Positions 50,335 through 63,300 of a DNA stretch of 64,000 bases are shown here, piece after piece (position 1 is the first letter of the stretch; each line of letters begins with the position of its first letter). This DNA is from Nematostella vectensis (Eukaryota > Cnidaria > Anthozoa > Actiniaria > Edwardsiidae). The stretch is from assembly GCF_932526225.1 (NCBI RefSeq), contig NC_064037.1:13777703-13841702 (forward strand). Direction: 5' to 3'. The position numbers were made by a program, and so were the translations under genes. The notes below the pieces were generated by a model. The model was not told the DNA's origin and ran no database searches. It saw only the letters and a program-made list of their open reading frames with translations.

Positions 50335-51445
50335 CTGGTGTGCGAGGCAGTAGCGTTGCTCGTTGTCCTAGTTCCCAGGTGGGTAGCTTTGAATTGAAGG
50401 GTGTTGCCCTGCAAATGGAACATCACAATGAGGGCAATGACAGCACCCTATACATGGTATAATGGTGACTACAGATACTAAAATCTTTAGTTCAGGATCA
50501 GCTCACTGCAAAAGGTGGCCAAGAAAGACATTTGTTAATTAATGGTCAGGTGACACAAGAAAGAGTAAGGTGAATAGTTTGAAAGGTTGCGCATTAAATG
50601 CATTAGTAGACAGAAGGCGACATCTACCACCACTATACAAACACTCATCACATAGGTAGGGTAAGAATATACTTGAATGTATGCCTTGTCTTATTTTATT
50701 CAGCTCTGGAAAGAACTTTTACAACAATATTCATTGGCTGTTTTGCTTATTGACACAATGTTTTACTTATCTACAAAGGGCATCTCAGCCCTATTATATC
50801 CTTATTTTCATCAGATTTATCAAAGGAACTGCAGGCGTTATATAGGGAGGAGTCACATTATAGTACTATGAGCAGAACCTTTCAGGTCTATCATTTTTGT
50901 CTAAACAAATACCTGTAGGCATTGGAGTTTATATTTTTGGCGAGAAAACCCAGAGTTTGTTATTTGATCACCATTTTGCCAAATAAAAAAAAAACTAAAT
51001 GCCTACTGGTAGGCCAGCGGCGTAGCCAGGATTGTTAACAAGAGGGCCCCAAAGGGACTTTCAAGACATTTTCTTGTGTATTTTAGATGTCTCATACATT
51101 TACTGTATTTTGGGCTGCTAAAAGGGGGGGGCCCTAGGCCACCCCCTGGCTACGCCCCTGTAGGCTCCTTCACAGGTAAATTGGTATATCGAGCTGTATT
51201 GAGGTATACTACTAGACAACCTTTTCTTTGCTGAAGCGTCTGGGTACAAGGCAAAGTGTTTTTTTACAGTGAGTGGCTCAGGAACAAGTCATATGTAATG
51301 TTATGGTCTATCATGAATGTTATGTGAAAGCACTGGTGTTGAAGATGATTAGATGTGACCCGATGATGAATGGTTGCATTAGTGAAACATTGGATAAACT
51401 TACAATTTGGCTGTGATTTCCGAGGTGCAGTGAATCCTGCTCGGC
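50335..51445 (-). CDS. ATXN2: Possible alternative C-terminal exons of ataxin-2
   Basis: Two exon-like segments with good splice sites: 51445-51404 (ggttAG ... GTAAGT) and 50408-50335 (tttgcAG ... GTACCT). Entered in phase 1 from the 55278 exon (VPG), they read RAGFTAPRKSQPN and then WQHPSIQSYPPGN with a stop at 50370-50368. The proline/glutamine-rich composition suits an ataxin-2 tail. A third acceptor follows at 49842 (tatcatAG/gtcggc). If phase 0 is used instead, the three segments give a different open reading through SAEDHIILSAPASNILISS to a stop, so a separate small gene is not excluded. Confidence 0.4.
51015..51160. mobile_element. MITE family C, copy 2, with 5-bp target duplication taggc
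   Basis: The ends cagcggcgtagccagg and ctggctacgcccctg are inverted repeats. Taggc is present at 51010-51014 and 51161-51165. The interior matches 33150-33307 (actttcaagacattttct, catacatttactgtatttt). Confidence 0.88.
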
Positions 51446-51678
51446 CTAACCCGAAAGAGAGAACACACAGTAGCTACATGCATGACCCATGAATACAAGG
51501 CACACTTGACAATGGTGCTCACACATGATTATCATTAGTTGATGCTCAATAGGTTACCAATGACAAATCCTGTGCAGAGATAACTGTGCCTTATTTTCAT
51601 CACTACTATTCATTTGAAATAAAAAGTAACCTCCTAGATATAAGTGAAAATTTTGATTAGCAAACATTACCCATAGTC

Positions 51679-51862
51679 AGAGCCATAGCAGGCCGCGTAA
51701 GATTGGGGAGGGGGTCACAATACCGAAACATTAAGAAAATAGTTGGGGGCACAGCCATGTCCCTACTGCTCATTTCCTAATAATCTTTGAAAATATTGGT
51801 GTGGAAACAGTAAGAAAAAATTGGCATGTGCCCCCAGTGCCCCACCCCCCGCTACGGCCCTG
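51679..51862. mobile_element. MITE family E (cagagcc...ctacggccctg)
   Basis: It begins cagagccatagcagg and ends cccccgctacggccctg, an imperfect inverted pair shared with 62560-62662. The inside has aacattaagaaaatagttgg and its approximate inverse. Confidence 0.65.
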
Positions 51863-51919
51863 CATGGTGTATGTTAGTAAACACATTCATTATTAGTAGC
51901 AGTTGAAAGATGGGCTGAT

Positions 51920-53192
51920 TAAAGCCACATTGTCACCAGTTTACTTCCAGTTGATTACGTAACAATCTCTGATGATTTTATTAGAAAACGGGATAATTAT
52001 AAAAAAATTGCGAAAGTAGTGTCTGATGTACTATTTAAAACACGAGGTGTGTTTTCGCGGATTTCGCCCTCTGGATTTTATATCCGCGAAAACATGATCT
52101 TTGAATGCCTATCGAATGTTGATCAGTTGTGATGCAGAAAAAAACAACAATAGCTTTTGAATTGTCATTAAAAAGACCACTGGAATTCCGTTAAAAAAAG
52201 CAAGTAGAACAATAAACAAAACTAACGTTATTAGATCGCGGGCAAAGAGCACGCAGCTTTACATAAACTAACTTGCTAGTCGAGCACTAGTCGAGAACAA
52301 AAATGTCGCATATTTGGAAACTGAAATCTTTAAAAAACAAGGCCGACGGCACAAGATATCCACCGAGGCCTCTATGCAATAGTAACTGGACTTCATTCAA
52401 TCCAATTACGAAACTCAGTCCAACTGGCTAAGCAAAATGACCCAAGGTTAGTACTGTACATATAAAGTTCTCGGTGTTTATACTGTTTCATTCAGGTCTC
52501 AGATCATTCTGACATTCTTTATTCTCAGGTTGAACATAATCATGCGCGTCGAAACTGGTCAAAGACAGCGTGACAAGGGCTTAGAAAAAAGAAGAAATAG
52601 GCGATTGTCTGAGATAAATGAAGCTGCCATCTGGCAAAGGGACTCTTGGACTACCAAACAGCTAAGTTACTTTTGAACACTGTTTGATTATGAAGTCCGT
52701 TGTAGTAGATTGTAAACAATGCTATTTACTCTGAATAAAGTAGTATACTGTTTGTGATCTTACGTATGTCGTTTATTTGCCAAATCTGCTGGATGCAACA
52801 TTATATAAAGCTTCATAACGTCATGAGGGTTTTAGATAATCCTTCATGACGTCATGATAGCTTTATATAATGTTTCATGTTTATTAGTCTGTCATTGTTT
52901 TTCTATTGTACCCCAATATTTCCCTTGGGACGATTTCAATTCCCTCCCTGTGCTTTAGAATTGTTGGGTGTATTGCTAGGTATAAAGCATATTCACATGT
53001 CCCAAGAACGACATCTGATTGGTCAACATTCCTATTGAATATTGGTGAGTGTTTACAGGAAGTTTCTTTGAGGATGAGATTGATAATTTAGATGTCCTGT
53101 TAAATAGCGCAGATTCGAATAGATTCTTCGTCTCTTAATGGTTAAGGCTTCCCTCGGCCCTCCAGAAGTAAACTGGTGACAGTGCGGCGTTT
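51920..53192. mobile_element. 1.27-kb nonautonomous TIR element, family D
   Basis: The left end aaagccacattgtcaccagt(ttacttcca) and the right end (ggaagtaaa)ctggtgacagtgcggcgttt are inverted repeats with few mismatches over about 28 bp. The interior has palindromes (a cgcggatttcg...atatccgcg hairpin near 52057; repeated catgacgtcatga-like sequence near 52820-52860) but no transposase frame. A truncated relative lies at 40270-40440. Confidence 0.8.
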
Positions 53193-54039
53193 TAGCACAC
53201 TATTACTGAAAGGTGATCTAGAACACTTGTCTTCCACTTAGTTCAGTCTAATACTTGATCTGATACACTCTGCAGGGGAAGGTGAAACAAATAGAGCTGT
53301 ATTACTAATTGTTTAGACAAGCAGCTATGAATAAACTTCTAATTTTGAAACTGTGGTAACAAATTTATTGTTATTAACCTGAGTATAGAAACTAAGCTAA
53401 AACAAACAATTTTGCAGGAAATCTAACAATTACATCAGTTTGTCCAAAACAGACAGACAACCCTCAAGAAGGCACAGGAAACAATTAAAATGCCAGATAG
53501 AATAGAAAAATATTTAGCAAAATCTAACAAAGCTGCTAAAACCCCCAAGAAGATTAGTGAGATTTCATTTAAACATTATTTAATGTTTAGAAAAATTTAT
53601 ATAGAAATCTGGCAGATTTCTGACACTGGACAAAAGACCCCTCTCTTACATCCAAAGAGGGCCTGCAAAAACCTTTTGGTATGCTAGAATTCTGCACAGA
53701 CGCTAGATGATAAATTTTCCAAAAGTTTCATTCCATGAATATTCTTCATAAATTTGCAGAATACTTGTAACCTCAATAACTCAAACCTCAAGAAAAATAA
53801 AATCCCATCAGCAGGAGTTAGAGTTGTTGATAGTTCAAGTTATTGTAATTGTTGACCTTTAACCATTTTTCTTTTTTCTCTCAGATATTATTTTATCATA
53901 TTAGAGTTATTGATGGTTCAAGTTCATGAATTTTTTTACCTTCATGCACTTTTCTTAAATCTCTCGCAGATATAATATTTTTGTTCAAAACTTTAAAGCA
54001 GAGGAGCTATGGAAATTTAATTGACACATCCCTTGAAAA

Positions 54040-54360
54040 ACATATCAGTCTTTGTCTATGTGAGCTTGTTCCAACATGACTACTGGTCTTTCTCTATGCG
54101 AGCTTGTTCTAACATGACCACTGGTCTTTCTCTATGTGAGCTTGTTCCAAATGAATTTTGGTCTTTCTCTATGTAAGCTTGTTCCAACATGACTACTGGT
54201 CTTTCTCTATGTAAGCTTGTTCCAAATGAATTGTGGTCTTTCTCTATGGAGCTTGTTTAAACATGACTACTGCTGTTTCATTTTGTGAGCTTGTTCCAAT
54301 GTGACTTTTGGTCTTTCTCTATGTGAGATTGTTTAAGCGTGACTACTTGTCTTTCTCCTG
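54040..54360 (-). repeat. About 8 tandem 38-39-bp units seeded on the stop-codon end of an ataxin-2 last exon
   Basis: Units share ggtctttctctatg and gagcttgttccaacatgact(act). On the minus strand each contains GAGAAAGAC followed by CAGTAG or similar. The unit nearest the gene is the coding end itself (QEKDK and stop at 54345-54343). Confidence 0.85.
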
Positions 54361-57300
54361 AGGTACTATCTCCTCCCTAGCCGCTTCACTAGTTGGTGTT
54401 GGTGATGTTTGGGTATCACTGTCAACCTCATCTCTCGGATATGCCTGAGGCGGTGCTATGTACACTGTAGGTAGAATGCACAGTACACTATCTGATTAGG
54501 CTATACTATGTACCCGTATACCGTACCTTTACACATAGAGTAAGAGATTATTTGGTTAATGTTTAAAAAAGAAGAAAAAGTCATGCCTGAGTTTCAAGCA
54601 GAGCCACCATGACTTTTTCTTTAGCAACATGCTAACTCAACAGACACACATAAACTGGAGAAAGTCTAATGCAACATTCTTTAAACATCATTTATTACCA
54701 AGCATTGATTAAAGCACATTAGACATCATTAGTCTTTTAAGCAGTCAAATCATTATGGAAGGTGGTTATTAGGAGGAGAGTAACAAATAGAATTTTTCTT
54801 TGCCAAACATTTGTACTTCTACTCCAAGAACAAAACCAAAGTGACAGCATAAAAATAATTGGTGAACACAACCTGAAAATGTGTGTGAGCAAACACCACT
54901 ACCAGTAGTCACTACATTACTTCATATTACTTTACTATCATATTAGAGACAATGCAAGCCGGCATCAAAAGCAGAAATAGATAGCTACTAGAAGTTTAGT
55001 TGAAATATATATATCACAAGTTTGGTGTTTTGAGGACATGCAACTCACAATGTGCAGTCAAATGTTTTTGAAATTTGTACTTTAGAGAATGCAAATGGTA
55101 TTTGGGGTTACATAGGGGTATACAAGGAATTGTGAAGGGTATATCTTTTGGAATCTATAAAATGGACTTTGTCAGCCCCTCTCCTCCCCCCTCCATATCA
55201 TGTTATAGTTGAGACCCATCTCCTCTCCAGGATTTAATCAAGTCATCACCCCCTTTTGCAGGGTTAAGAAACCTTACCAGGTACGAATTGCCCCATCTGA
55301 GAAGCAGGCATCCCTCCAGGCTGCGGCATGCCCTGAGGTAGATAGACAAACTGCTGGGGCGGGGCCACCTGGCTGGGTGACTGAGCCCCCATGTGGCCTT
55401 GAGGCTGGTGTGGAACTCCTGGGTGCTGGGGGTTGGCCATCATCTGTGGGGGCATGGCCTGGTATTGGAAGAACTGGCCCTGCTGAGAGGGGCTAGCCTG
55501 GGCAGGGCTCTGATGTGGGGGAGTTGCTATAGAGGGAAGTAATGATGACCTTCAGTATTTGATTGGGTTTAAGCTCTGTATACAATCATACAAGTTTTCA
55601 AATGTTTAACGTTAAAGTAAATACAAGTGTTAAAAACACTTTTAATTGTTGCTGCATTGTGTAGAAATTATCAAGACTTGATATGGCATCCCCAAAGGAA
55701 CCTGCTGCCTATAATTGTTTGTTTTATTGAACATTGGTGAAGGCATTTTGGTCATTTTTTTTAGCATATTCTGGTCACCACATATATGTAGTTTTAAACC
55801 TAAGTTTAGGGATTAGCTTTGACTTAAAGAATGACATACATACCATATATAGTCATCTGTTCTTGATAGCCCTGGTGCATAGAGTGGGCAATTGATGTTG
55901 TCATGCCAGCCTACAAATAAGCATTTGTTTAAACATGATTGAACCTAAAAATAACTAAACTAAATCAAAGGCTCTGTGAGCCAACTCGTGAATGCAAATG
56001 TATTTTCCTAGTTATTTTCTTGTGTGCAAAAAAGATGTACAGAATACTGAACAAAGCATGAACACATCCAAGATGCAAAGGAGTACATAACGATGTCCTT
56101 ATACAGTTTTTTTCTTGTCAATGTCATAACCCACCAAGAACAGTATAATTAATGATTTTTATAGACAGTAAAAAAGTAACAAAAATTAATAAAAAAACAG
56201 CGCCCTCAGCGGGAATCGAACCAGGGACGATGCTGCGGTCATAGACAAGTGTTCGCACCGCTAGATTAATGTGACATTACTGAGTTGGCCTGTAACTATA
56301 ATTAGTTTTATTACTATTGGTATCATAATGATCGAAAAGCTTTTTGCTAGCACGTCAAATTTCAGCATATTCTTCCTGGAAACAAAATAAAATAACCGCA
56401 ATAATTGATCATGCTATCAATAAATTTTCCTAAATTAATTTGAGGAAATCTATATTCTTCTATTTTGTCGAACAGAGGCTTTTTTCTTATTACCCTGCGA
56501 CCAGAGACCCAGCTAACTGAACATTTACCTTAAGTTTCTCTGACTTAAAAGTTGCAGTTTTACTAGTCGCTCTTTCAGCACAAATTCAAACAAACGACGC
56601 GAAAACCCTGAGACGCAAATCAGCTAGTACTAAAACATAGAGATTAAAAGCTTTGCTAGCATTTTACTTGTTTTGTTTGCCAAATAACAAATTGACTTGG
56701 ACTGAACCGTAGAAGATCGATTGACATGGGTGACGAAGGCCCATGCGCAGGCTTAACCCACATGGAAGACTTTTCTGAAAATACTAGCTTATATATATTT
56801 TACGGCTATACTAACAAATGACTGTAGCAGTCACAGGTCGATGCCAAATAAAATAAAAGTCCTATTATAGTACTAGGCTTTAACCAGAAGATGAAACCGG
56901 AAGTTTATAGGATGACCTAAGGATTGCTGTGTTGCAAAAGCGCAGAAAGACCATAAAAAGTTTACGGATTAGTGATCCAATGATGGAGTGACGCCTGAGT
57001 CCCCACAATAACTAGTATATGCTTCGCATTCCTGAGTTAAAAACGGTCATTTTGCAGGACATGGCAGGGTTATTTTAAATTTGATGCAAGTACTAGAACT
57101 TGAACAACTAAAAGACCACTGAAGTTTTATTGGTAATTTTGCATGTTCAGTGTCTGTGTTTGTTCAATGATTATATGAGTATACACGTCTATAAGGGATG
57201 TTTAGTGTAAGTGTGTTTAAACACTAGGTTCTGCTATAAAATAGAAAGCACCTCCCACCCCCGGGCTAAAATTTGAAATCATAATCAGAACACTTCCATG

Positions 57301-60300
57301 CTAGCAATCACAAATTATAAGTCTCCTGTAAATAAAACTATATTTACACAGAAAACAAGACAAGACAGGTGTATTAAGAGATAATTTAGTAATTTGTTGT
57401 CCACACGTTTTCGGTGCAAATTTTTAAAAATTTGCACTGTCCATAATCTTACAAATCTGCATTAATTATTCTCATGCTGTGATGAAAATGGTCATATTTT
57501 AGAGCGCGCAAAGCTTGGAATAGCATTATTTTACTATAAATAGGAACAATTACTAACATAGTTGAATAGGACGGTGAACTGAGCAATCACATCACATGTT
57601 TGAGATTAAATATCGTATAACCTGGCATTACCAACATGCCATTCTGATTGGTGTACTAATTGATCTACGTTAATAATTACCCATTTTGACAGGTCAAAAT
57701 TAACAATTTTAGGTGTACAAGTCTAGGAAATGATAATAAATTTGGTTTAGAATATAAAATTGGAAATTAGGGCTCAGAGCAATTGTTTGGATGTGTTCAC
57801 TTATTGATGGCTGATTGATAACTTTTAATTTTTGAGCCCAGGGATGGGGGGAGCTTTCCCTTGTGTTTAATGTCTATACTTACTGATTGTGGCTGGATAT
57901 ATCTGTGCTGGCCCGACTGACTGACAGTCATATAAGGCCCTGATCCAGCCTACAAAAACACATTCAAAAAGTAGTCATTGTTCCCATTGAAAAGAAAATT
58001 CAACACTAGCTGGGCAGACCAAATATAAAAAAGGTTTTAGTTCACATGTTAAACTTATTTATGGGTAAGCCAAATGAAAAGGTCGAGCCGCACTTACAAA
58101 ATGTACAGGGAGTGTTGGAACGTCAGAGTCCAATGATTGTGGTTGATTTTACTGTAGATGCATCACTGGGGTGGGTGGGGGTGGGGGTGGGGGGAGGAGA
58201 CAAAAGGCATGTAGCCAAGGGAAGAAGGATTGCAACCATTTACTCATATGAGAAAGCTCTGAAACTGAAACTGTCCAATTGACTGCCTTGGACAAGGTTC
58301 CTCAATCTTAGTTTCCAGTTCATCTAGTGGGAATTGTTTCCCTACCTGCACCATCTGTGGCATGAAGGGCATGCCCTGAGGTATGTACTGCATGCCGGGT
58401 ATGCTTCCTGGTTGGATGATAGGGTTACCAGCGGCAAGAGCTGCAGGGATGGCCACATGGCCATGTGGCGGTGGGTGTGAGGGATCGCCTGAACTAGGCT
58501 CATAAAATCGTGCTGATAGAAAAATATATACATCACATATAAGACTATATAGGTTTTGTCCCTGGTAAAACCTAGAACCAAAGGTTTTAGTTACTATTTT
58601 GGTTTTTTAATCATTTCAAAGACAACATTGTTATTAGAAGACAACTCCTTTAAATCTCAACTGGAGAGCCAAGTTGTAATACCAATTTCACTGATATGAC
58701 CATCAATCTCATATTATGAATCAGGGTTATTCTTGACTAGGGCAACTATTCCATGCCAATGTATTTTTCTTCCTATTTGCTATTGACTTCTGGTATGGTA
58801 ACTTGAACAAACAACTTTCAACATTGACAACACCTACATTTGCCAGGTGTAAAACCAGGTGAACGAGGAGCTTTGTACATCTGTGCTTGGGACGGCTGTA
58901 CCATTGGATAGCCAGCGAAACCCATAGATCGGCTTGTTGTAGGTGAGTAGGGCATCAAAACAACGCCACTGGACCCCACAGCAGGGATATGAGGTGCGTA
59001 CATAGGCTGCGGAGTGGATACTAGCGGAGGTGTTCTCTGAAAAACAAAACCAATAATTTCAAAATACGAACAGGGGAAACAAACTGAGCCTTATCATGTT
59101 ACAGTACAGGTACCCAGGAATCAATTTTCTTTGCTTGCTGTTATATCTCACTCGAAAACCCAGGAGTGCTAATTAATAAATTCAAGTCGTTTTGCTAAAG
59201 TTCGCGAGGTGGTGAAAAAATATTGTATAGGTGAAAGTGCAAATAAGAGAAAGAGGGCCGTATTCATGATTTTACAGTACATGTGCTGATTTTTCTGCCT
59301 TAACAGAGAATGTATGAAACAGGCTGCCCTTATCCTGCGTCTTGAAGCAGTATTTGGCCAAATCTTATATTGCTCGACATTTTTTTGTAAGTCTGGAAAT
59401 GTTGCAAACATGCCTCTGCATGTAAATCATTTACGCCTGATAAAAACACAAAACAATGTACTTTGGAAGGGTAAGTTAGCCCATACAATTAGAAGCTTAC
59501 AAAATGACCAAAATAAGGCAAAAATTATCTTGTAATTAAGAGGGAAAGGAATTTATTTATTTAGAATGTTTGTCGTGGTTGTAGACTTTACCTGTACTTG
59601 GGGGGAAGGCTTGAACTCTTTTGCATTTGGATTCAGGACAAATTCTTTCGCATTTGGATTCAATTTGGACTTGATTGCAGGTCTAAGGGAAAATAACTCC
59701 AATCATTATCACAAGTAAAATTACATATTACAAACTTAAACCAAAACTTTTTTAACACTTACGATGCTTCTTGAGCTATAGCAGCACTTTTTTGCTCAGC
59801 TGCTTGGAAAACAAACAGATAAACTAGTCAAACATGAAAAAAATGTCATTACAATTAGTATATTGGAAGAAAAAGGCACAGGGTTTTGAAGCAGAAGTTT
59901 TTAATTTTCACTTATCTCATGCCCAAACACTTCAAAACAAATATACACAGTTTTCTGTAATATCTACCTAAATGAACCCTGATATGTGGCACTATGTACC
60001 TAATTATCCCACAAAATTTCCACATGAAAAAATATGGTGATAATTACAGTGTTTAAGAGTACATACCACACAAAACTACGGGAAGTTTGTTACATTTACT
60101 CAGTATAAGATATTACAAAACTGCAGACATGTACATGCAGATGTGCACACATCCCCCTCCGCACTTCCTTATTGAAGGACTGTCAAATACTATTATTCTT
60201 TTCCCATAAGATAATATTCCATAAGATACAGATGACAGCACCCCCTAAGCCAATCCGGAACTTTACTCACGTTTAGGAGAATCTGCCTGTTTAGCAGACT

Positions 60301-63300
60301 GTGTGACTAAATCCTGACTCTGTTCAACTTTCTGAGATTCTGTGAGTTCAGGACTTAGTGAGCCTTGTTCCTTTTTTTCTTCTCTTGGGATTCTTGGCTT
60401 CGTTTCCAACTGAAAGAATTCAAAATTACAAAGCCTTTTAACAAAAAATCATATCCAGTACTAATACATCTGCTATAACACACTCATTGGTTCGTTTGCA
60501 AGCCACTTTTCAATGTGAAAAAAAAAACACATTGGTAAAGAGCCTGTATTTCCCCCATTAAAATAAAAGATCACAGTCTTTTGCTCTGCATTTATCTTAC
60601 ATTTAACAACTTTCTTCTTGGCATGCAAAGAAACCAAAAGTATGGCCAACAGTAAGGTTGGGTTATTTCATAGTTTTGATCTGCATGGTACAGCAAAACA
60701 AATATAAAATAAAAGCTTAAGAAAAAAAATCTTTGAGCCAAAAATCACAAATTCCTTTGGGGAAACCCTTAGACACCTACCTTGAAGTTATCTTTAAATG
60801 TTAATAAATCTGTAAACATAAAAGAAACGCATTACGCATGTTATTGCAGCTCAACTTTCTAAGGAGGAGACAATATTTGCTTGTGAAATTTCCCTTAGGT
60901 GGATCCAGAATTTTAGAATGGAGCAATGTATATAACATTTTCAAGCGAGATATCTGAGAATATGTTGAGCTTTTGTCATTCTTGATCAGAATCTTATACG
61001 AACTCTATGCCAACAATATTCTTACACAACATTCTTACACATAAAAAGGGGGCTTCCATAGTTTTGTTTAAAGAAAAAAAAAAACAATCATGCTCCCACT
61101 CAATGCCGAGTCACACAAAACATCCATTTCCATTGGCTAATTCAAGCAGGTGACCAAGACATTTTCAATCAAATATTGTCAATAACATATCAGACTTTTT
61201 CATAAATTTTAAATTTCAAGTTACCTTGTATTTTCAATTATAAACAATAACATAGGAGAAGCTGATCCACATTCTTTAAGAACTCAAATGTGACCAGTAA
61301 GTGACAAAGTCTAAAGGCAGTCAGAAGACTTTGGTGTGCTTACCATTAAGAACCTCCCGGTTTCCTTTGTCTGTCTGCTTATGTTCTGGGATGGGCTTGA
61401 CCAGACCTGGACCAGACGCTGCAATAGTAGACACCATTGGTATTACACGAGGATTAGGTGCTGCCTGTGGTGGAGAACCAGTGGTTTGTGAAGCAGGTTT
61501 CCCAGGCAACGAGCTCACTGATGTATTCTTGCTTGCAGGCATACTGTTAAGAGGGGTGGCCTGTGGAGGATTCGTGTCCAGTGTCATTTCTCCCTAAAGA
61601 TTATACAGAATATTTAGTGATATTCCTAGTAAGGAAAGATCATTAGCTGATTTAAAGACATGACTTGCATGACAGCATTATTTGATTTGATTCTTTAAAA
61701 AAAATTGAACTTTGAGCAATATAATAATGTGTGTATTCTCACTTTTTTAAAAATCTTGACTACAAAACCTCACCTCTTTTTCCTCACTCTTTATTTCAGG
61801 TTTGAGCTGCTCATTGGTGCTTGATACTGCATCATCTACCATGCCTGGAATGCAATCAACACGTCAGAATGACATGACGGAAAAACCCTAAACATGCACA
61901 CTTTGAAGAAATGGAGAAAGAAGATACAAGTTCTTACAATGCCCATCAGTTCCTTGTATTTCGGACTGATTTTTCCTTTTCAAAACACAAAAAACGTGAG
62001 GCTGAAATGCATATACCCAGAGTTTTGCTTTATAAGATATTTTTTCCTTGATCATTCTTGCGCTATGTATGAGCTCAGATTTCAATGTCACTTTACAAAA
62101 GTCGCACCAATTCATAAAAAGTCGCATTTGATATTTTGTTTGATATTACTCACTAAGTACTTATTTGATGTGAAATGAGCTTATTGGAAACTGTTTTTCC
62201 GTCATGTCTGTCAGACTACATAATGACAGCTTGATGTTATCTCTCAAGACACTACCAGCTTCAAAAAAATACAGTCATGGTCTCTTATTTGCAAAGGTTT
62301 GATATGTCATTAGAGAACTGGGGACATGGCTCTTGGCAAACAACTGCAAAACGCTCTGGGCAAATGGGGTTGGGATTCGACTCCCAAATAACAATGAGCT
62401 TGTGATTCTTTGTGAAAATGCTCAATTTGTAGCATTTAACCAGACAGCCTTGTCTCAATGCTTGAACCCCAGTCACCTCATGACATATCAATAATACAGG
62501 CTACTACAAGCTAAGATAAATATGGTAGTGTATCTCTTATTGTAAGTGTCTTTATACAGAGCCGTAGCAGGAACTGGGGAACTAGGGACATGAATATGGT
62601 AGTATATCTTATCGTAAGTGTCTACCATATTCATGTCCCTAGTGTCCTGGTTCCCGCTACGGCCCTGTATAAAGTGGGCCGTATACTAGGGATATGTGCT
62701 CCACCCCCAACATTTTCAGCAGCAGGAGCATTGCTTTGCCGCCAATATTTTCTTAATGTTTTTGTATCACGGAAAAAATAAATACTCCAAGGCCAGCTAC
62801 AGCTGGTAGAGGATATGAGCAGGAAATTACGGTACATAGGTGTGAAAAGATGCCAAGACAATTTTTTGTATAACAAGTTGCAATGTCAAGCAATAAACCT
62901 GATAAAATATTCAAATACAGTAAACAGAAAAAAAGGGAAAGAAATAGAGAACAATGTACTAATGCAACATGTAAATGGGCAAAAATGAGTGTTTACGTAC
63001 CTGATTTTGGTGGCTTCATTAGTTCGTCTTGTTTGGAAACAGATAGGGACGCCACTGTCTCCTCCGTCTTGGCTTCATCTTTTCTTATCATAACTGGAGT
63101 TTGCTTGTTCCTTCGAGCAGGTGGAACATATCTTTGCTGTCCAGATGAGGGGGTGCCAGTCCGTAGTACAGCAGAGTACAGTTCCTCCTCAGTTTTCCCA
63201 CTGTCTATTTCAGCACGCTCATAGAATGAGCTATCCTGTAAAGATATTAGGAAAATGCAATAGAAACATTTATTTCAAGCTATGGCTCATTTAATTAAAA

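Larger units (their letters stand above)
49843..54342. other. Ataxin-2 3' region: introns or spacer with transposons and possible alternative exons
   Basis: Apart from the possible exons at 51404-51445 and 50335-50408, this stretch holds TIR elements (51015-51160, 51679-51862, 51920-53192) and a tandem array next to 54343. No other gene was seen. Confidence 0.5.

Noticed and set aside
56203..56282. Functional tRNA gene
   Set aside because: Only the B box is convincing; acceptor and T stems do not pair properly.
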